Source of the DNA: an uncultured Arachnia sp. | GTDB taxonomy: Bacteria > Actinomycetota > Actinomycetes > Propionibacteriales > Propionibacteriaceae | NCBI GenBank assembly: GCA_947493705.1 | Contig: CANLSH010000021.1 | Location: 1-61,144 of the forward strand | Direction: 5' to 3' | DNA: 61,144 nucleotides | Part shown: one piece after another, positions 1-8,524 of the stretch | Layout: each line of letters starts with the position of its first letter | How positions within the stretch are numbered: position 1 is the first letter of the stretch | Made by a program: the position numbers and the translations under genes | Notes under the pieces: model-generated | The model's input: only the letters and a program-made list of their open reading frames with translations | Database searches by the model: none | Told to the model about the DNA's origin: nothing

Positions 1-83
1 TGGATGTCCATATCCAGATGTAGGGGCACCAGATCGCCCGATCCGGTGCGCCGCAGCCAGGACATGATTGATCAGTGGTTCCC
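1..83. repeat. Right half of a terminal inverted-repeat (MITE-like) element
   Basis: The first 18 bases are identical to the last 18 of the window. Positions 58-83, read on the minus strand, start GGGAACCACTGATCAAT and match 61045-61070 (GGGAAGTACTGATCAAT) at about 21 of 25 positions. Joining the two halves through the shared 18 bases gives an element of about 166 bp. Its two arms stay similar well beyond the termini, so it is a long imperfect palindrome with no room for a transposase. TA (84-85) follows the terminal CCC, as expected for a TA target duplication. The termini resemble those of the IS5-type remnant at 38945-39928 (GGAAGCGCTGATCAA), so an IS5-family enzyme may mobilise it; that last point is inference. 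Confidence 0.6.
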
Positions 84-379
84 TAACTCCTGATTTTCCG
101 AACGAAACTGTTCAGGGCCAGGGTGGACAGCGCCAGCTTCACCACGCCCACCAATGACGGAAAATCACGGCGCCCAGTTTCAGCATCCGGCCATGGCAGG
201 CGACGCCTGAACCTATGACCGCGGGCTGTTCATCACGCTCTGACCGTCGGACCTGTGTCCTACCGCGCTGATCCCCCGGTCCACACCTTGGTCCTCATCG
301 CGGCATGTCACCGAAAACACGCTTCTCCCACGGGGTTGCTGTCCTAACCTCAACATCAGATGGAAAGGATCCGGTGGCC
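84..379. other. Non-coding stretch, no gene recognised
   Basis: I find no convincing coding region between the terminal repeat and the split membrane-protein gene. TGATTTTCCG near 91 and CGGAAAATCA near 158 form a short inverted repeat. The promoter of the downstream gene presumably lies here, but I cannot place it. Confidence 0.4.
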
Positions 380-616
380 ATGAATCCCCTGGGAACAGTT
401 CGGCAGCAGACCGACTGGAAGGTGCCGACCAACGTCAATCTGCGAAGCTGGCTCCTCGTCGTGGTCGTTGCTCTTGCCTTGGCGGTGGTGTGCTGGGCAA
501 CCAACATCACCACGATGTCTCAGATGTCAGGAGAGGCAGACGAGTTCAAGACCTTCAGGCTCACGGTAAGTAAGTTGGCCAACTCCGGCACGGCGTGGGC
601 AGGACTGGCGATATTG
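380..616 (+). pseudogene. Multi-pass membrane protein, 5' part, interrupted by IS21
   Basis: This is the first 79 codons of a gene broken by the insertion sequence at 617. The ATG at 380 is chosen because a GGAAAGG motif lies about 12 nt upstream; an in-frame ATG at 305 is possible. The translation has a strongly hydrophobic segment near residues 25-43 (LLVVVVALALAVV), then a polar loop and the start of a second helix ending AGLAIL. Removing the element and one copy of the ATATTG duplication joins this frame directly to 3289-3714, giving about 220 residues with no frameshift. The whole protein looks like an actinobacterial DUF6518-type integral membrane protein of unknown function; that family name is a tentative recollection. 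Confidence 0.7.
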
Positions 617-741
617 TGTCAAGGGACAGCGGTTTCTGCCCGGAGGCGGACATGAAACCTGCCCAGTGACGGACACGAGTTCTGCCCGGTAGTGGCCACG
701 GGATCTGCCCAAGGGGGCTGGCCACCAACGGACGAGGTTGG

Positions 742-1542
742 TCAGGTCAACGGGCTCACCCCTTGTCCGGCGAGTGCTTGGGTGAGGCGGATGGAGTCGC
801 CGCTGGTTTGGCAGACGTGGGCGTGGTGGAGGAGCCTGTCGACGGTGGCGGTGGCCAAGGTCTTGGGCATCAGCTCATCGAATCCGGCGGGGTGCAGGTT
901 CGAGGAGATCGCTACGGAGCGTTTCTCGTAGGCGGCGTCGACGAGGCGGTAGAGACCTTCGGCGGCGTCGGTGGCGACCGGGAGCAGGCCTATGTCATCG
1001 ACGACCACTAAATCGGCGCGTAGTACCCGGGCTATGGCTTTGGTGACGGTGTCGTCGGCGCGGTGGCGTCGCAGGAGAGCGCCGAGGTCTTCGAGGCTGA
1101 ACCAGGCAACCTTCAACCCCGTCTCGACGGCGCGCTGGCCTAGAGCTTCGAGGAAGAACGTCTTCCCCGTCCCTGAGGGCCCGCAAACCACGAGGTTCTC
1201 GCGGCGGTGGACCCACTCCAGAGTCTGCAACGCTTGTTGGGTGGGGTGCGGGATCGACGATGCGCTTGGTTTCCAGGCGTCGAAGGTCTTCCCCGTCGGA
1301 AACCCGGCCGTGCGGCGTCGGGTGGCCAGTGCGGAGCGTTCCCTGCCGGCGAGTTCTTCGGTGAAGAGGGCTTTGAGGACCTCGATGGGTTCCCAGCGTT
1401 GTGCTTTCGCCGTCGCGACGATCTCCGGCGCCAGATTGCGGATATGAGGCAGCCGCAACCGACGCAGCAACGTCTCGACGTCCTCGGGTAGTGGCGGCGC
1501 CGACGGCATCCCGACGGCCGGGACCGATACTCGGGTGCTCAT
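742..1542 (-). CDS. istB: IS21 transposition helper ATPase IstB
   Basis: A 266-residue AAA+ ATPase of the DnaC/IstB group that assembles on target DNA and activates the IstA transposase. The Walker A motif GPSGTGKT lies near residue 120 and the Walker B region LVVVDDIG near 178. A DRLLHHA sequence near the C-terminus matches the IstB arginine-finger region. Its ATG overlaps the istA stop by 4 nt, so the two are translationally coupled. The length is normal for IstB and there are no frameshifts, so it is probably active. Confidence 0.95.
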   Translation of the reverse strand: MSTRVSVPAVGMPSAPPLPEDVETLLRRLRLPHIRNLAPEIVATAKAQRWEPIEVLKALFTEELAGRERSALATRRRTAGFPTGKTFDAWKPSASSIPHPTQQALQTLEWVHRRENLVVCGPSGTGKTFFLEALGQRAVETGLKVAWFSLEDLGALLRRHRADDTVTKAIARVLRADLVVVDDIGLLPVATDAAEGLYRLVDAAYEKRSVAISSNLHPAGFDELMPKTLATATVDRLLHHAHVCQTSGDSIRLTQALAGQGVSPLT

Positions 1543-3089
1543 GAGGCCACCTCCTCGTCGACGCCGGACTGGTCATCGTCGGCCTGGGTGTTGGTGCCGA
1601 GCCGTGACCAAGCACTTGTGCCTTGGGTCAGGCTGCGGTCCTCGCTGGCTTGGTGGCGCCCTGCGTCGGGGCGGCCGCTGTGGTGGTCCAGGATCGATGC
1701 CAAGTCCTTCTCGGCGAAGCGGCCGTGAACTGCGGCATGCCCCAGGGCCCAGTCGACCTCTGCGGGGTCGAAGAGCTTCGACAACGCCGTCGCCTGTCCC
1801 ATTTTGACCCGCATTTTGGTGGTGCCCGTGGCAGCTGCTTCGGACAGCCAGAGCCGTGCCCCCTCGCCCAAGTTCAGGAACGCCGCCTCCTCAACAGTGC
1901 GGGCCCGCGGTCTGCGATCCAGAGCACCAGCCGGGGCCGGCGAGAAGTGCGCATCGTCGATTCTGGGGCTGCCTGGTTGCGCTCGCATGTGTCGGGCGAC
2001 CTCCACCGGGCCGTCCTTGCCCAGGTGGGTGGCGATGATCTGCTCATCCACGCCGCGGCCATGGACCCGAACCCACACAGCTTCGCCCAACAACCGGTCT
2101 GGGACGGAGTACTGGCCGTGTTCGAAAGTGACGATCGGGGTGTTGGCCGGGACTTGTCTCGTGGTTCCGAACGCGACCGTATACGGATGGGCCGCGACCG
2201 GGTGCAACCGGGTGCTTTCCTCGGCCAGCATCTCGGCAGGGGCCCGGCGGGTGACCTTGTGAACTCGGGTATTGACCTGGTCGCAGAACGTCTCGCAGGC
2301 CTGTTCCAGTTCGGCAAACGAGTCATAGGCTTCCAGCAGGTTCGCATCCGTGGGGACCAGGTCGGCTTTGGCGATCTTCACAGATGACTCGCTGCCGCCC
2401 TTGGAAGCCGGGTCTGCCGGCTGACACGTATGAATCACCACCATGTAGTGGTGGGCGAAGGCCACGAGTTGCTGGTTACGGACCGGGATACCGGCGATGT
2501 GTTCGACGGTGACGGTCTTCTCGTTATCGGTCAACACATACGTCGGGACCCCACCGAGCCGACGAAATGTCACATCCAGTGCGGCGAATACCGACGGCAT
2601 GGTCTTGTCTCGCAGCGGGATCACGACCCGGAATCTGGACCAGGCCAGCCACGCGATGAACAACACCGTCTTCACCCCATCGATGACTGGGCCGTCGCCG
2701 TAGTCGTACTGCAACCACATCCCTGGCTCGCTCACCCACGGCCGATGGACCCGCACCCGCCCCGCCCGGTATGCCTGTTTCACCTGCGCGACCGCCCTGC
2801 GGGTCGTGCGATCACACCCCGTGAACCCCAAAGTGAGCAAACGGTCGTGGGCGACGTCGGCGCGGACCTTCCCGTTCGAGCGCTCGACCCACTCCTCGAC
2901 CTTGGGCAGGAACTCATCAATCAGCCGCGGTCTGGCCGCGGGTTTGTCCATTTCTCCGCCCGCTTGACGGGCGGCAACATAGCGGCTGACGGTGTGGTGG
3001 GAACATCCCGCCAACTCGGCAGCATCACGCAACGACCCAGTCAGGTCGTAAGCATCCAACATTTCCATGATTTCCTCGGCAGACTTCAT
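1539..3089 (-). CDS. istA: IS21 transposase IstA
   Basis: A 516-residue DDE transposase. The ATG at 3089 is chosen because GAGGAGGG lies 5-8 nt upstream; the open frame extends further but without a ribosome site. An N-terminal helix-turn-helix covers about residues 1-45 (SLRDAAELAGCSHHTVSRYV). The rve-type catalytic core follows with acidic residues in QYDYGDG, VLTDNEKT and KGGSESSVKIAK, and a Mu-type C-terminal domain comes after. It works with IstB, encoded immediately downstream with overlapping stop and start. No lesion is visible, consistent with recent transposition into the membrane-protein gene around it. Confidence 0.95.
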   Translation of the reverse strand: MKSAEEIMEMLDAYDLTGSLRDAAELAGCSHHTVSRYVAARQAGGEMDKPAARPRLIDEFLPKVEEWVERSNGKVRADVAHDRLLTLGFTGCDRTTRRAVAQVKQAYRAGRVRVHRPWVSEPGMWLQYDYGDGPVIDGVKTVLFIAWLAWSRFRVVIPLRDKTMPSVFAALDVTFRRLGGVPTYVLTDNEKTVTVEHIAGIPVRNQQLVAFAHHYMVVIHTCQPADPASKGGSESSVKIAKADLVPTDANLLEAYDSFAELEQACETFCDQVNTRVHKVTRRAPAEMLAEESTRLHPVAAHPYTVAFGTTRQVPANTPIVTFEHGQYSVPDRLLGEAVWVRVHGRGVDEQIIATHLGKDGPVEVARHMRAQPGSPRIDDAHFSPAPAGALDRRPRARTVEEAAFLNLGEGARLWLSEAAATGTTKMRVKMGQATALSKLFDPAEVDWALGHAAVHGRFAEKDLASILDHHSGRPDAGRHQASEDRSLTQGTSAWSRLGTNTQADDDQSGVDEEVAS

Positions 3090-3282
3090 AGTGTCCCTCC
3101 TCAGGGCGACGACGGCATCAAGCACCATCCATCGCACCTGAGGAGGGGCCCCAACCCGGTCAACCGGTGGGGCAACAACAAATCGTGTCGGGCAAATCCC
3201 ATGTCCGTCAGCGGGCAATTCTCATGTCCGCCACCGGGCAGCTACGTGTCCGTCTCCGGGCAGTTTCTCGTGTCCGCTGACA

Positions 3283-3714
3283 ATATTGAGCGGTTGGCTC
3301 GTCCGCCACCCACTCCAGTCTTTCGTGGCGGGGATCGTGGGCAGTGAGTTCTCCCTCGCCGCGCACTATGCCATCGGGCGTGTTTCGGGCATGTTCGACG
3401 CGACCATCTGGGATGAGAACAGCTCCTGGTTCGTACTCGGGCTTCTCGTCTGTGGCCCTTTGGGGCTTATTGGTGCTGCAGCCAGGCGTCGTGGCCCTTG
3501 GGGTCTGGCCATCCGCATGATCGTCCCCGTCGGCGCCTTCCTTGAGCCCATCGTGCTGGGTATGTTCACACCCCCGAGGCTATTACCCTGGCCGGACCGC
3601 TTCTCGAGCGTGGCGTGCGGAGTCATCCTCATCATTGCTGGCGTGATTGGCGGATTGGCCGTGGTTGGTGCCGACCGCAGGGCACACGGGAAGTCTTCGA
3701 CAACGTCTCCGTGA
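3283..3714 (+). pseudogene. Multi-pass membrane protein, 3' part, after IS21
   Basis: This is the remainder of the gene that begins at 380. The first six bases are the second copy of the ATATTG target duplication. Codons from 3289 continue the upstream frame exactly as SGWLVRHPLQSF. About four hydrophobic segments follow (FVAGIVGSEFSLAAHYAIG, WFVLGLLVCGPLGLIGAAA, a helix around AFLEPIVLGMF, and VACGVILIIAGVIGGLAVVGA), then a basic tail. A TTG at 3286 could in principle restart translation, but no ribosome site is visible. The stop is at 3712-3714. Confidence 0.7.
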
Positions 3715-3825
3715 TTGCCGAACGCATCCTTCTCCCAGCCGGCATTCAGAGCTGACCTGACACGCCGCGACGACTGTGCTCCGCGTCCTATATCGACCCA
3801 CCGAACACTGGACGCGGTAACTCTG

Positions 3826-3957
3826 GTCGGTCCAAGGCTCAGCGATCACCGACCACGGCGTGTCCGGTCGATCCCAGGCTCAGCGGATAGTGGATGCCGC
3901 GAGTCCGGTCGATCCCAGGCCCAGCGGATAGTGGATGCCGCGAGTCCAGTCGATCTG
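3826..3957. repeat. 41-bp tandem repeat, about 2.3 copies plus a degenerate copy
   Basis: Two consecutive 41-bp units (3862-3902 and 3903-3943) differ at one position. Each starts GTCCGGTCGATCCCAGG and ends GTGGATGCCGCGA. A third truncated unit starts at 3944, and a more diverged unit (GGTCGGTCCAAGGCTCAGCG) precedes them near 3826. The stretch lies between two genes, and its short frames are not coding-like. A related GGCGTGTCCGGTCG string occurs at two other intergenic places in this window. Confidence 0.8.
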
Positions 3958-3973
3958 CCCTGACGAGACGCCG

Positions 3974-4003
3974 AGTGCCCGCCGACCATTGTCGGCGGGC
4001 ACT
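3974..4003. terminator. Strong stem-loop, probable terminator of the symporter gene
   Basis: A perfect 13-bp inverted repeat, AGTGCCCGCCGAC and GTCGGCGGGCACT, surrounds a 4-base CATT loop. It lies about 50 bp past the stop codon of the minus-strand symporter gene. It lacks a long U tract, as is common in high-GC actinomycetes, and could act on both strands. Confidence 0.75.
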
Positions 4004-4051
4004 GATTGGCTGAGGCGGTTCCTTGTCCCGCAATCTCTGGACCAAAAAGGA

Positions 4052-5419
4052 TCAGATGCGAATGCCATCAAAGGACGGCGCGGAATCATAGGTTTCGCGA
4101 TCCAGGATGCCCTCCCGCTTGGCGACGATCGTGGGAACCAGCGCTTGGCCCGTGACATTCAGGGCGGTGCGGCCCATGTCGACGATGGGCTCGACGGCCA
4201 GCAGCAGACCGACACCGGCAAGCGGCAGGCCGAGGGTGGACAACGTCAGTGTGAGCATCACGACGCCGCCGGTGGTGCCAGCTGTGGCGGCGGAGCCGAG
4301 CACAGAGACAAAGATGATCAGGAGATACTGCGTGATGCTCAGATCGATACCGTAGAACTGAGCGACGAAGATCGCGGCGAGCGCCGGGTACACGGCAGCG
4401 CAGCCATCCATTTTGGTGGTGGCGCCCAGCGGAACCACGAAGCTGGAGTACGAACGCGGGACGCCGAGGTTGCGCTCCACCACCTGCTGGGTAACGGGCA
4501 TAACGCCCATGGAGGAGCGTGTGATGAAGCCCAGGGTGATGACTGGCCACACGTTGCGGTAGAACGCGCCCACCGGGAGTCCATTCAGCTTCAGGACGAG
4601 CGGGTAGACAACCAGCCAGACGAGCACGAGACCCACGTACAGTGCGGCAGTGAAGGTGCCGAGAGACGCGAGTGAGGCCCACCCGTAGCTGACGATCGCG
4701 TTGCCGATGAGTGCGGCCGTACCGATGGGAGCCAGACGAATCACCCACCACAGCACCTTCTGCACGACGGCCAGGGCGGACTCGGCAAAGCCGATGAAGC
4801 CGTCAGCCTTCTCCCCCACCTTGAGGGCGGCAATGCCGAAGGCAATGGAAATCACCAGGATCTGGAGGACGTTCACCGACGCGCTACCGGCAAGTCCTGC
4901 ATCGGTTTCCGAGACGCGCACACCCAACCCATAGATGTTCTCCGGAATGAGACCGGTCAGGAAGGCGGTCCAGGAACCGACGAACCCGACGTCGCGCTCA
5001 GCATCGGCAGTCACCCCACCAGTCAGCCACGGACGGGACACCACCCCCACGATGATGCCCACGATGACCGAGGCAAAAGCTGTGATGGCGAACCAGAGCA
5101 ACGTCTGCAATGCCAAGCGAGCAGCGTTGGCCACTTCGCGCAGCCGAGAGATCGACGAGATGACTGCTGTGACGACCAGGGGCACCACGAGCAACTTCAA
5201 CAGCCCCACGTAGGAGCTACCGATCTGATCGAGCGTGGCGGCGAGCCAGTTGGGGTCTGGCTCATCCCCACTGCCGACTGGTCCCATTGCGACGGCAATG
5301 GCACCCAGGGCGGCGCCGACGATCAGTCCGATGAAGATCTGAACGCCGAACTTGGAAAGGGGGTTTCTTTTCTTTTCGGGCGCCGACTGCGGCGCCTCAA
5401 CACGAGTGGTTGCAGACAT
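4052..5419 (-). CDS. DAACS-family sodium:dicarboxylate/amino-acid symporter, TcyP-like
   Basis: A 455-residue secondary transporter with about eight membrane helices plus the re-entrant loops of the glutamate-transporter fold. The signature regions are PLGATTKMDGCAAVYP (first loop and helix 7) and DMGRTALNVTGQAL (helix 8). Glutamate and C4-dicarboxylate carriers have NMDG at the first site; KMDG with DMGRTALNV at the second recalls the cystine carrier TcyP/YdjN. Cystine or a related amino acid is therefore my best substrate guess, based on remembered motifs only. It is monocistronic on the minus strand, with a strong stem-loop about 50 bp past its stop. The charged stretch EKKRNPLSKFG before helix 1 is ordinary for the family. 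Confidence 0.85.
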   Translation of the reverse strand: MSATTRVEAPQSAPEKKRNPLSKFGVQIFIGLIVGAALGAIAVAMGPVGSGDEPDPNWLAATLDQIGSSYVGLLKLLVVPLVVTAVISSISRLREVANAARLALQTLLWFAITAFASVIVGIIVGVVSRPWLTGGVTADAERDVGFVGSWTAFLTGLIPENIYGLGVRVSETDAGLAGSASVNVLQILVISIAFGIAALKVGEKADGFIGFAESALAVVQKVLWWVIRLAPIGTAALIGNAIVSYGWASLASLGTFTAALYVGLVLVWLVVYPLVLKLNGLPVGAFYRNVWPVITLGFITRSSMGVMPVTQQVVERNLGVPRSYSSFVVPLGATTKMDGCAAVYPALAAIFVAQFYGIDLSITQYLLIIFVSVLGSAATAGTTGGVVMLTLTLSTLGLPLAGVGLLLAVEPIVDMGRTALNVTGQALVPTIVAKREGILDRETYDSAPSFDGIRI

Positions 5420-5672
5420 GGTGGTCCCTTTTCGGGTTGTGGGGGATCAATAGGGTGTTACGGGGACCGCGCTCAGGAGCGGGTCAGAGCAGGGGAGGCG
5501 ATGGCTGAGCCTCAACACATTGCGCTGGACTGGCGCTGCAAATCGACCCAAGCACGGGTGACGAGAAGCAGGACCATGTTCCAATCACAACAGCGGATGG
5601 TCCCTTCCACCAACTCCGTCCGCCACCAGCGAACAGCGGAATACAACCACGCCCAGGCGGGTGCTGATCAGC

Positions 5673-6194
5673 TCAGGAAGAAGGATCCACTTCAACGGCC
5701 GCTTCGTGGTGGTCACCGTACACATGTGCGTCGTAGCTCTGGCTGACGCGACGGAGATAGGACTCGATGACGGCCCGCTCATCCTCGCTGTAGTGCTGGT
5801 CGATCTCCTCGTGCATGTCAAAGAGCGGTTTCAGCGCCCGGAATACCTCTGCCTGGGCGTGCTCCGTGACGATCAGGAGTTTGCGGCGGCGATCCTGGGG
5901 GTGACTGCGTCGTTGCACATGACCTGCATTCTCCAGCCGATCCACCAACACTGTCGCTGAAGCCGTGGTGATGCGCAGAATTGAAGCAATATCCGCAGGC
6001 CCCAGCTCGGAGCGTCGCACGAGGTGTTCCAGTGCCGCCACATCGTTGAGCCCCAGACCAAGCTGAGCGGCCACATGACGTTGGAGTTCAGTGAAGCTGT
6101 TCAGGACGGCGCGCAGGGAATGAGTCAAAGAGCTGACCGAGGGTCCTTGCAGTCCTGGCGAATCTGACTGCGCCTCAGGGATTGACGACGTCAT
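5673..6194 (-). CDS. MarR-family transcriptional regulator
   Basis: A 173-residue winged-helix regulator. The HTH runs over about residues 47-110, with LGPADIASILRITTASATVLVDRLENAGHVQRRSHPQDRRRKLLIVTEHA as the recognition helix and beta wing (DRR in the wing is typical of MarR). It diverges from an MMPL exporter gene with only 62 bp between start codons, and that gap holds two short palindromes. The usual model is repression of itself and of the exporter, relieved by a toxic ligand. The ligand is unknown. Confidence 0.9.
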   Translation of the reverse strand: MTSSIPEAQSDSPGLQGPSVSSLTHSLRAVLNSFTELQRHVAAQLGLGLNDVAALEHLVRRSELGPADIASILRITTASATVLVDRLENAGHVQRRSHPQDRRRKLLIVTEHAQAEVFRALKPLFDMHEEIDQHYSEDERAVIESYLRRVSQSYDAHVYGDHHEAAVEVDPSS

Positions 6195-6256
6195 GCTAGT
6201 TAGTCTAGCTTGTTTATCAGCTAGATCATCTAGTTATCAATGGTTGAGGAGTTCTC
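6195..6256. promoter_or_regulatory. Divergent MarR/MMPL promoter region with two palindromes
   Basis: The 62-bp gap is AT-rich for this genome. It contains GCTAGTTAGTCTAGC (6195-6209; 5-bp arms) and CTAGATCATCTAG (6221-6233; perfect 6-bp arms around one base). Both share the CTAG/CTAGAT half-site and lie about 26 bp centre to centre, so they are good candidates for MarR-dimer operators covering both promoters. GAGGAG just before the ATG at 6257 is the exporter's ribosome site. Confidence 0.6.
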
Positions 6257-8524
6257 ATGGCGGCAACCAGCGCACGCGATGTCCGCGACAAGCGGAGTCC
6301 TCGGGATGAGGGGAACGGTCGCCCGTCCCGACTTCTGCGCATCCTGATCCCGGCGCTGCTCGTAGTGATCTGGTTCGCCGTCGCCGGTGTGGGCGGGCCG
6401 TACTTCGGCCGCGTGGACGAGGTGGCCAGCAATGATCAGGCCAGCTTTCTCCCCGAGAGCGCGGACGCCACGCAGGTGAGCGAGCGCTTCATCGACTTCG
6501 TCGGCGACAGCCAGATTCCGGCGATCATCATTTTCGACGCGGACTCCCCCCTCGACCAGACCACGCTCGCCACACTCGCAGATTCCGTGGCCGGCCTTGC
6601 TGACCTCGAGGGAGTGGACGAGGTTTCGCCCCTGATCCCCTCCGAGGACGGACTAGCCGCCCAGTCGTTCGTGCCGTTGTCCACCGACGCCGAGATCGGG
6701 GACCTTGTGGAAACCGCGCGCGAAACTCTTCGAGAAGATTTACCCGACGGTGTCAGGACCCACATCACCGGTCCCGCTGGTTTCACCGCAGATCTGACAG
6801 CAGCGTTCGCCGGCATCGACGGACTCCTCCTGCTCGTCACGTTCGGCGTGGTGTTGGTCATCCTGCTGGCGGTCTATCGCGCCGTCCTGCTACCCCTTCT
6901 GGTGCTGATCACAAGTCTCTTCGCACTGTGTGCTGCCCTGCTCACCAACTGGTGGCTGGCCAAGGCAGAAATACTCACCCTCAGCGGCCAGACCCAGGGC
7001 ATCCTCTTCATCCTTGTGATCGGCGCCACCACGGACTACTCCCTTCTGTACACATCGCGTTATGCAGAGGAGTTGCGGCGTCACAAGTCCCGGCACACGG
7101 CCACTTTTGCCGCCATCCGTGGCGTCGTGGAACCGGTGCTTGCCTCCGGCGGCACCGTCATCGCTGGTCTCCTCTGCCTGTTGCTCAGCGACTTGGCCTC
7201 AAACCAGTCGCTGGGACCAGTGGCATCCGTTGGAATCGTCTTCGCCATGCTGGCTGCTCTGAGTCTCCTGCCCGCCATGTTGTATCTTCTCGGCCGAACC
7301 GCGTTCTGGCCCCGACGTCCCCGCTTTGATCCGGACCGCTCCAACGAGGCCCAGATGGAGTCCGGGCCATACGCACTTGCCGGACGCCTCATTGCCAAAC
7401 GCCCTCGTACGGCATGGATCGTGTGCGCAATCCTGCTCGCTGCTGGCGCGGCATTCGTCCCCACGCTCAAGGCCGACGGCGTACCTGCCAGCGAATTCGT
7501 CCTGGGTGCCAGCGACGCACGTGATGGCCAAGCCGTATTGGCGGAACACTTCCCTGACGGTTCCGGTGATCCCGCCAACGTCCTCGTGGAACAGAATCGG
7601 CTTCAGGAAACGGCCGATGTTCTCCTCGCCTCCGACGGAGTCTCCTCCGTGAGCGTGCTGGCTGCAGATTCCCCGTCAGGTTCAGCTCCCGTCACTTCCG
7701 AGGGCATCCAGGCTCTCGGCCCCCCGGGGACACCTGCTCCTGAACCAACCACCGATGCCGGGCAGGTTCTCCTGCAAGCAACGCTCACTGATGCAGGCGA
7801 CAGCCCCGGGGCGGAGAACACCGTCCGCGATCTTCGCGCCGTATTGGGGGATCTGGCGCTCGTGGGCGGCACCACCGCCGTGGCAATCGACACCAAGGAC
7901 ACCTCCATCCGCGACCGCAACCTGATCATCCCCTTGGTGCTCGTGGTCATTCTCATCATCCTGATCTTCCTGTTGCGCAGCATCGTGGCACCTGTACTGC
8001 TGGTACTCACCACCGTGCTCTCCTTCGGCACAGCGCTTGGCACGGCGGCACTCGTCTTCAACCACGTTCTGCAGCTGCCCGGCGCGGACCCATCCGTCCC
8101 GCTGTATGGTTTCGTGTTCCTCGTAGCCCTGGGCATCGACTACAACATCTTCCTCATGACGCGCGTCAGGGAGGAGGCACTGCACCACGGCACACGGGTC
8201 GGCATTCTGCGCGGACTCTCGGTGACGGGAGGCGTCATCACCTCGGCCGGCATCGTTCTGGCAGCCACCTTCGCGGCCCTGGCCGTCCTTCCCATCCTGT
8301 TCCTGCTCCAGCTGGCTTTCATCGTCGCCTTCGGCGTGCTGCTGGACACGTTCGTGGTTCGCACCGTCTTGGTGCCTGCGCTCACCTACGACATCGGCCC
8401 AGCCATCTGGTGGCCGAAACGCCTGCACGTGGACTCCTACGGCCGCCGAGGGATCAGCGACGATGAGCCCGTCGGCGAACAGGTCACACCGCGACGGTTG
8501 GAGCTGTCGGAGGCGTCTCGATGA
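6257..8524 (+). CDS. MMPL/RND-family exporter
   Basis: A 755-residue proton-driven exporter of the MMPL type with the 12-helix, two-repeat layout: one helix near residue 22-40, a periplasmic domain, five helices, then the same again. The conserved Asp-Tyr proton-relay pairs are visible in helix 4 (GATTDYSLLYTSRY, near residue 256) and helix 10 (ALGIDYNIFLMTRVREE, near 625). Its length is normal for the small actinobacterial MMPLs that act as drug or lipid exporters. It is divergent from the marR gene and has a clear GAGGAG ribosome site. The last 41 bp overlap the convergent substrate-binding protein gene. Confidence 0.92.
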   Translation: MAATSARDVRDKRSPRDEGNGRPSRLLRILIPALLVVIWFAVAGVGGPYFGRVDEVASNDQASFLPESADATQVSERFIDFVGDSQIPAIIIFDADSPLDQTTLATLADSVAGLADLEGVDEVSPLIPSEDGLAAQSFVPLSTDAEIGDLVETARETLREDLPDGVRTHITGPAGFTADLTAAFAGIDGLLLLVTFGVVLVILLAVYRAVLLPLLVLITSLFALCAALLTNWWLAKAEILTLSGQTQGILFILVIGATTDYSLLYTSRYAEELRRHKSRHTATFAAIRGVVEPVLASGGTVIAGLLCLLLSDLASNQSLGPVASVGIVFAMLAALSLLPAMLYLLGRTAFWPRRPRFDPDRSNEAQMESGPYALAGRLIAKRPRTAWIVCAILLAAGAAFVPTLKADGVPASEFVLGASDARDGQAVLAEHFPDGSGDPANVLVEQNRLQETADVLLASDGVSSVSVLAADSPSGSAPVTSEGIQALGPPGTPAPEPTTDAGQVLLQATLTDAGDSPGAENTVRDLRAVLGDLALVGGTTAVAIDTKDTSIRDRNLIIPLVLVVILIILIFLLRSIVAPVLLVLTTVLSFGTALGTAALVFNHVLQLPGADPSVPLYGFVFLVALGIDYNIFLMTRVREEALHHGTRVGILRGLSVTGGVITSAGIVLAATFAALAVLPILFLLQLAFIVAFGVLLDTFVVRTVLVPALTYDIGPAIWWPKRLHVDSYGRRGISDDEPVGEQVTPRRLELSEASR

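Larger units (their letters stand above)
617..3282 (-). mobile_element. Complete IS21-family insertion sequence
   Basis: The element is 2666 bp and begins TGTCAAGGGACA and ends, read inward, TGTCAGCGGACA. Each end carries multiple spaced copies of a CTGCCCGG-N4-GGACA type motif, the multi-repeat ends typical of IS21 transposase binding. It is flanked by an exact 6-bp direct repeat ATATTG (611-616 and 3283-3288). It encodes istA and istB with the usual 4-nt overlap, both intact. Intact ends, intact genes and a perfect target duplication all point to a recent insertion. Confidence 0.95.

Noticed and set aside
3862..3955. The 41-bp repeats as a CRISPR array.
   Set aside because: The units are directly adjacent with no unique spacers, and there are no cas genes in the window.
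5420..5672. A riboswitch or leader RNA upstream of the symporter, since cystine carriers are often riboswitch-controlled.
   Set aside because: I searched for S-box, T-box and SAM-type conserved blocks on the minus strand and found none. Only small hairpins such as CGCTC...GAGCG are present.
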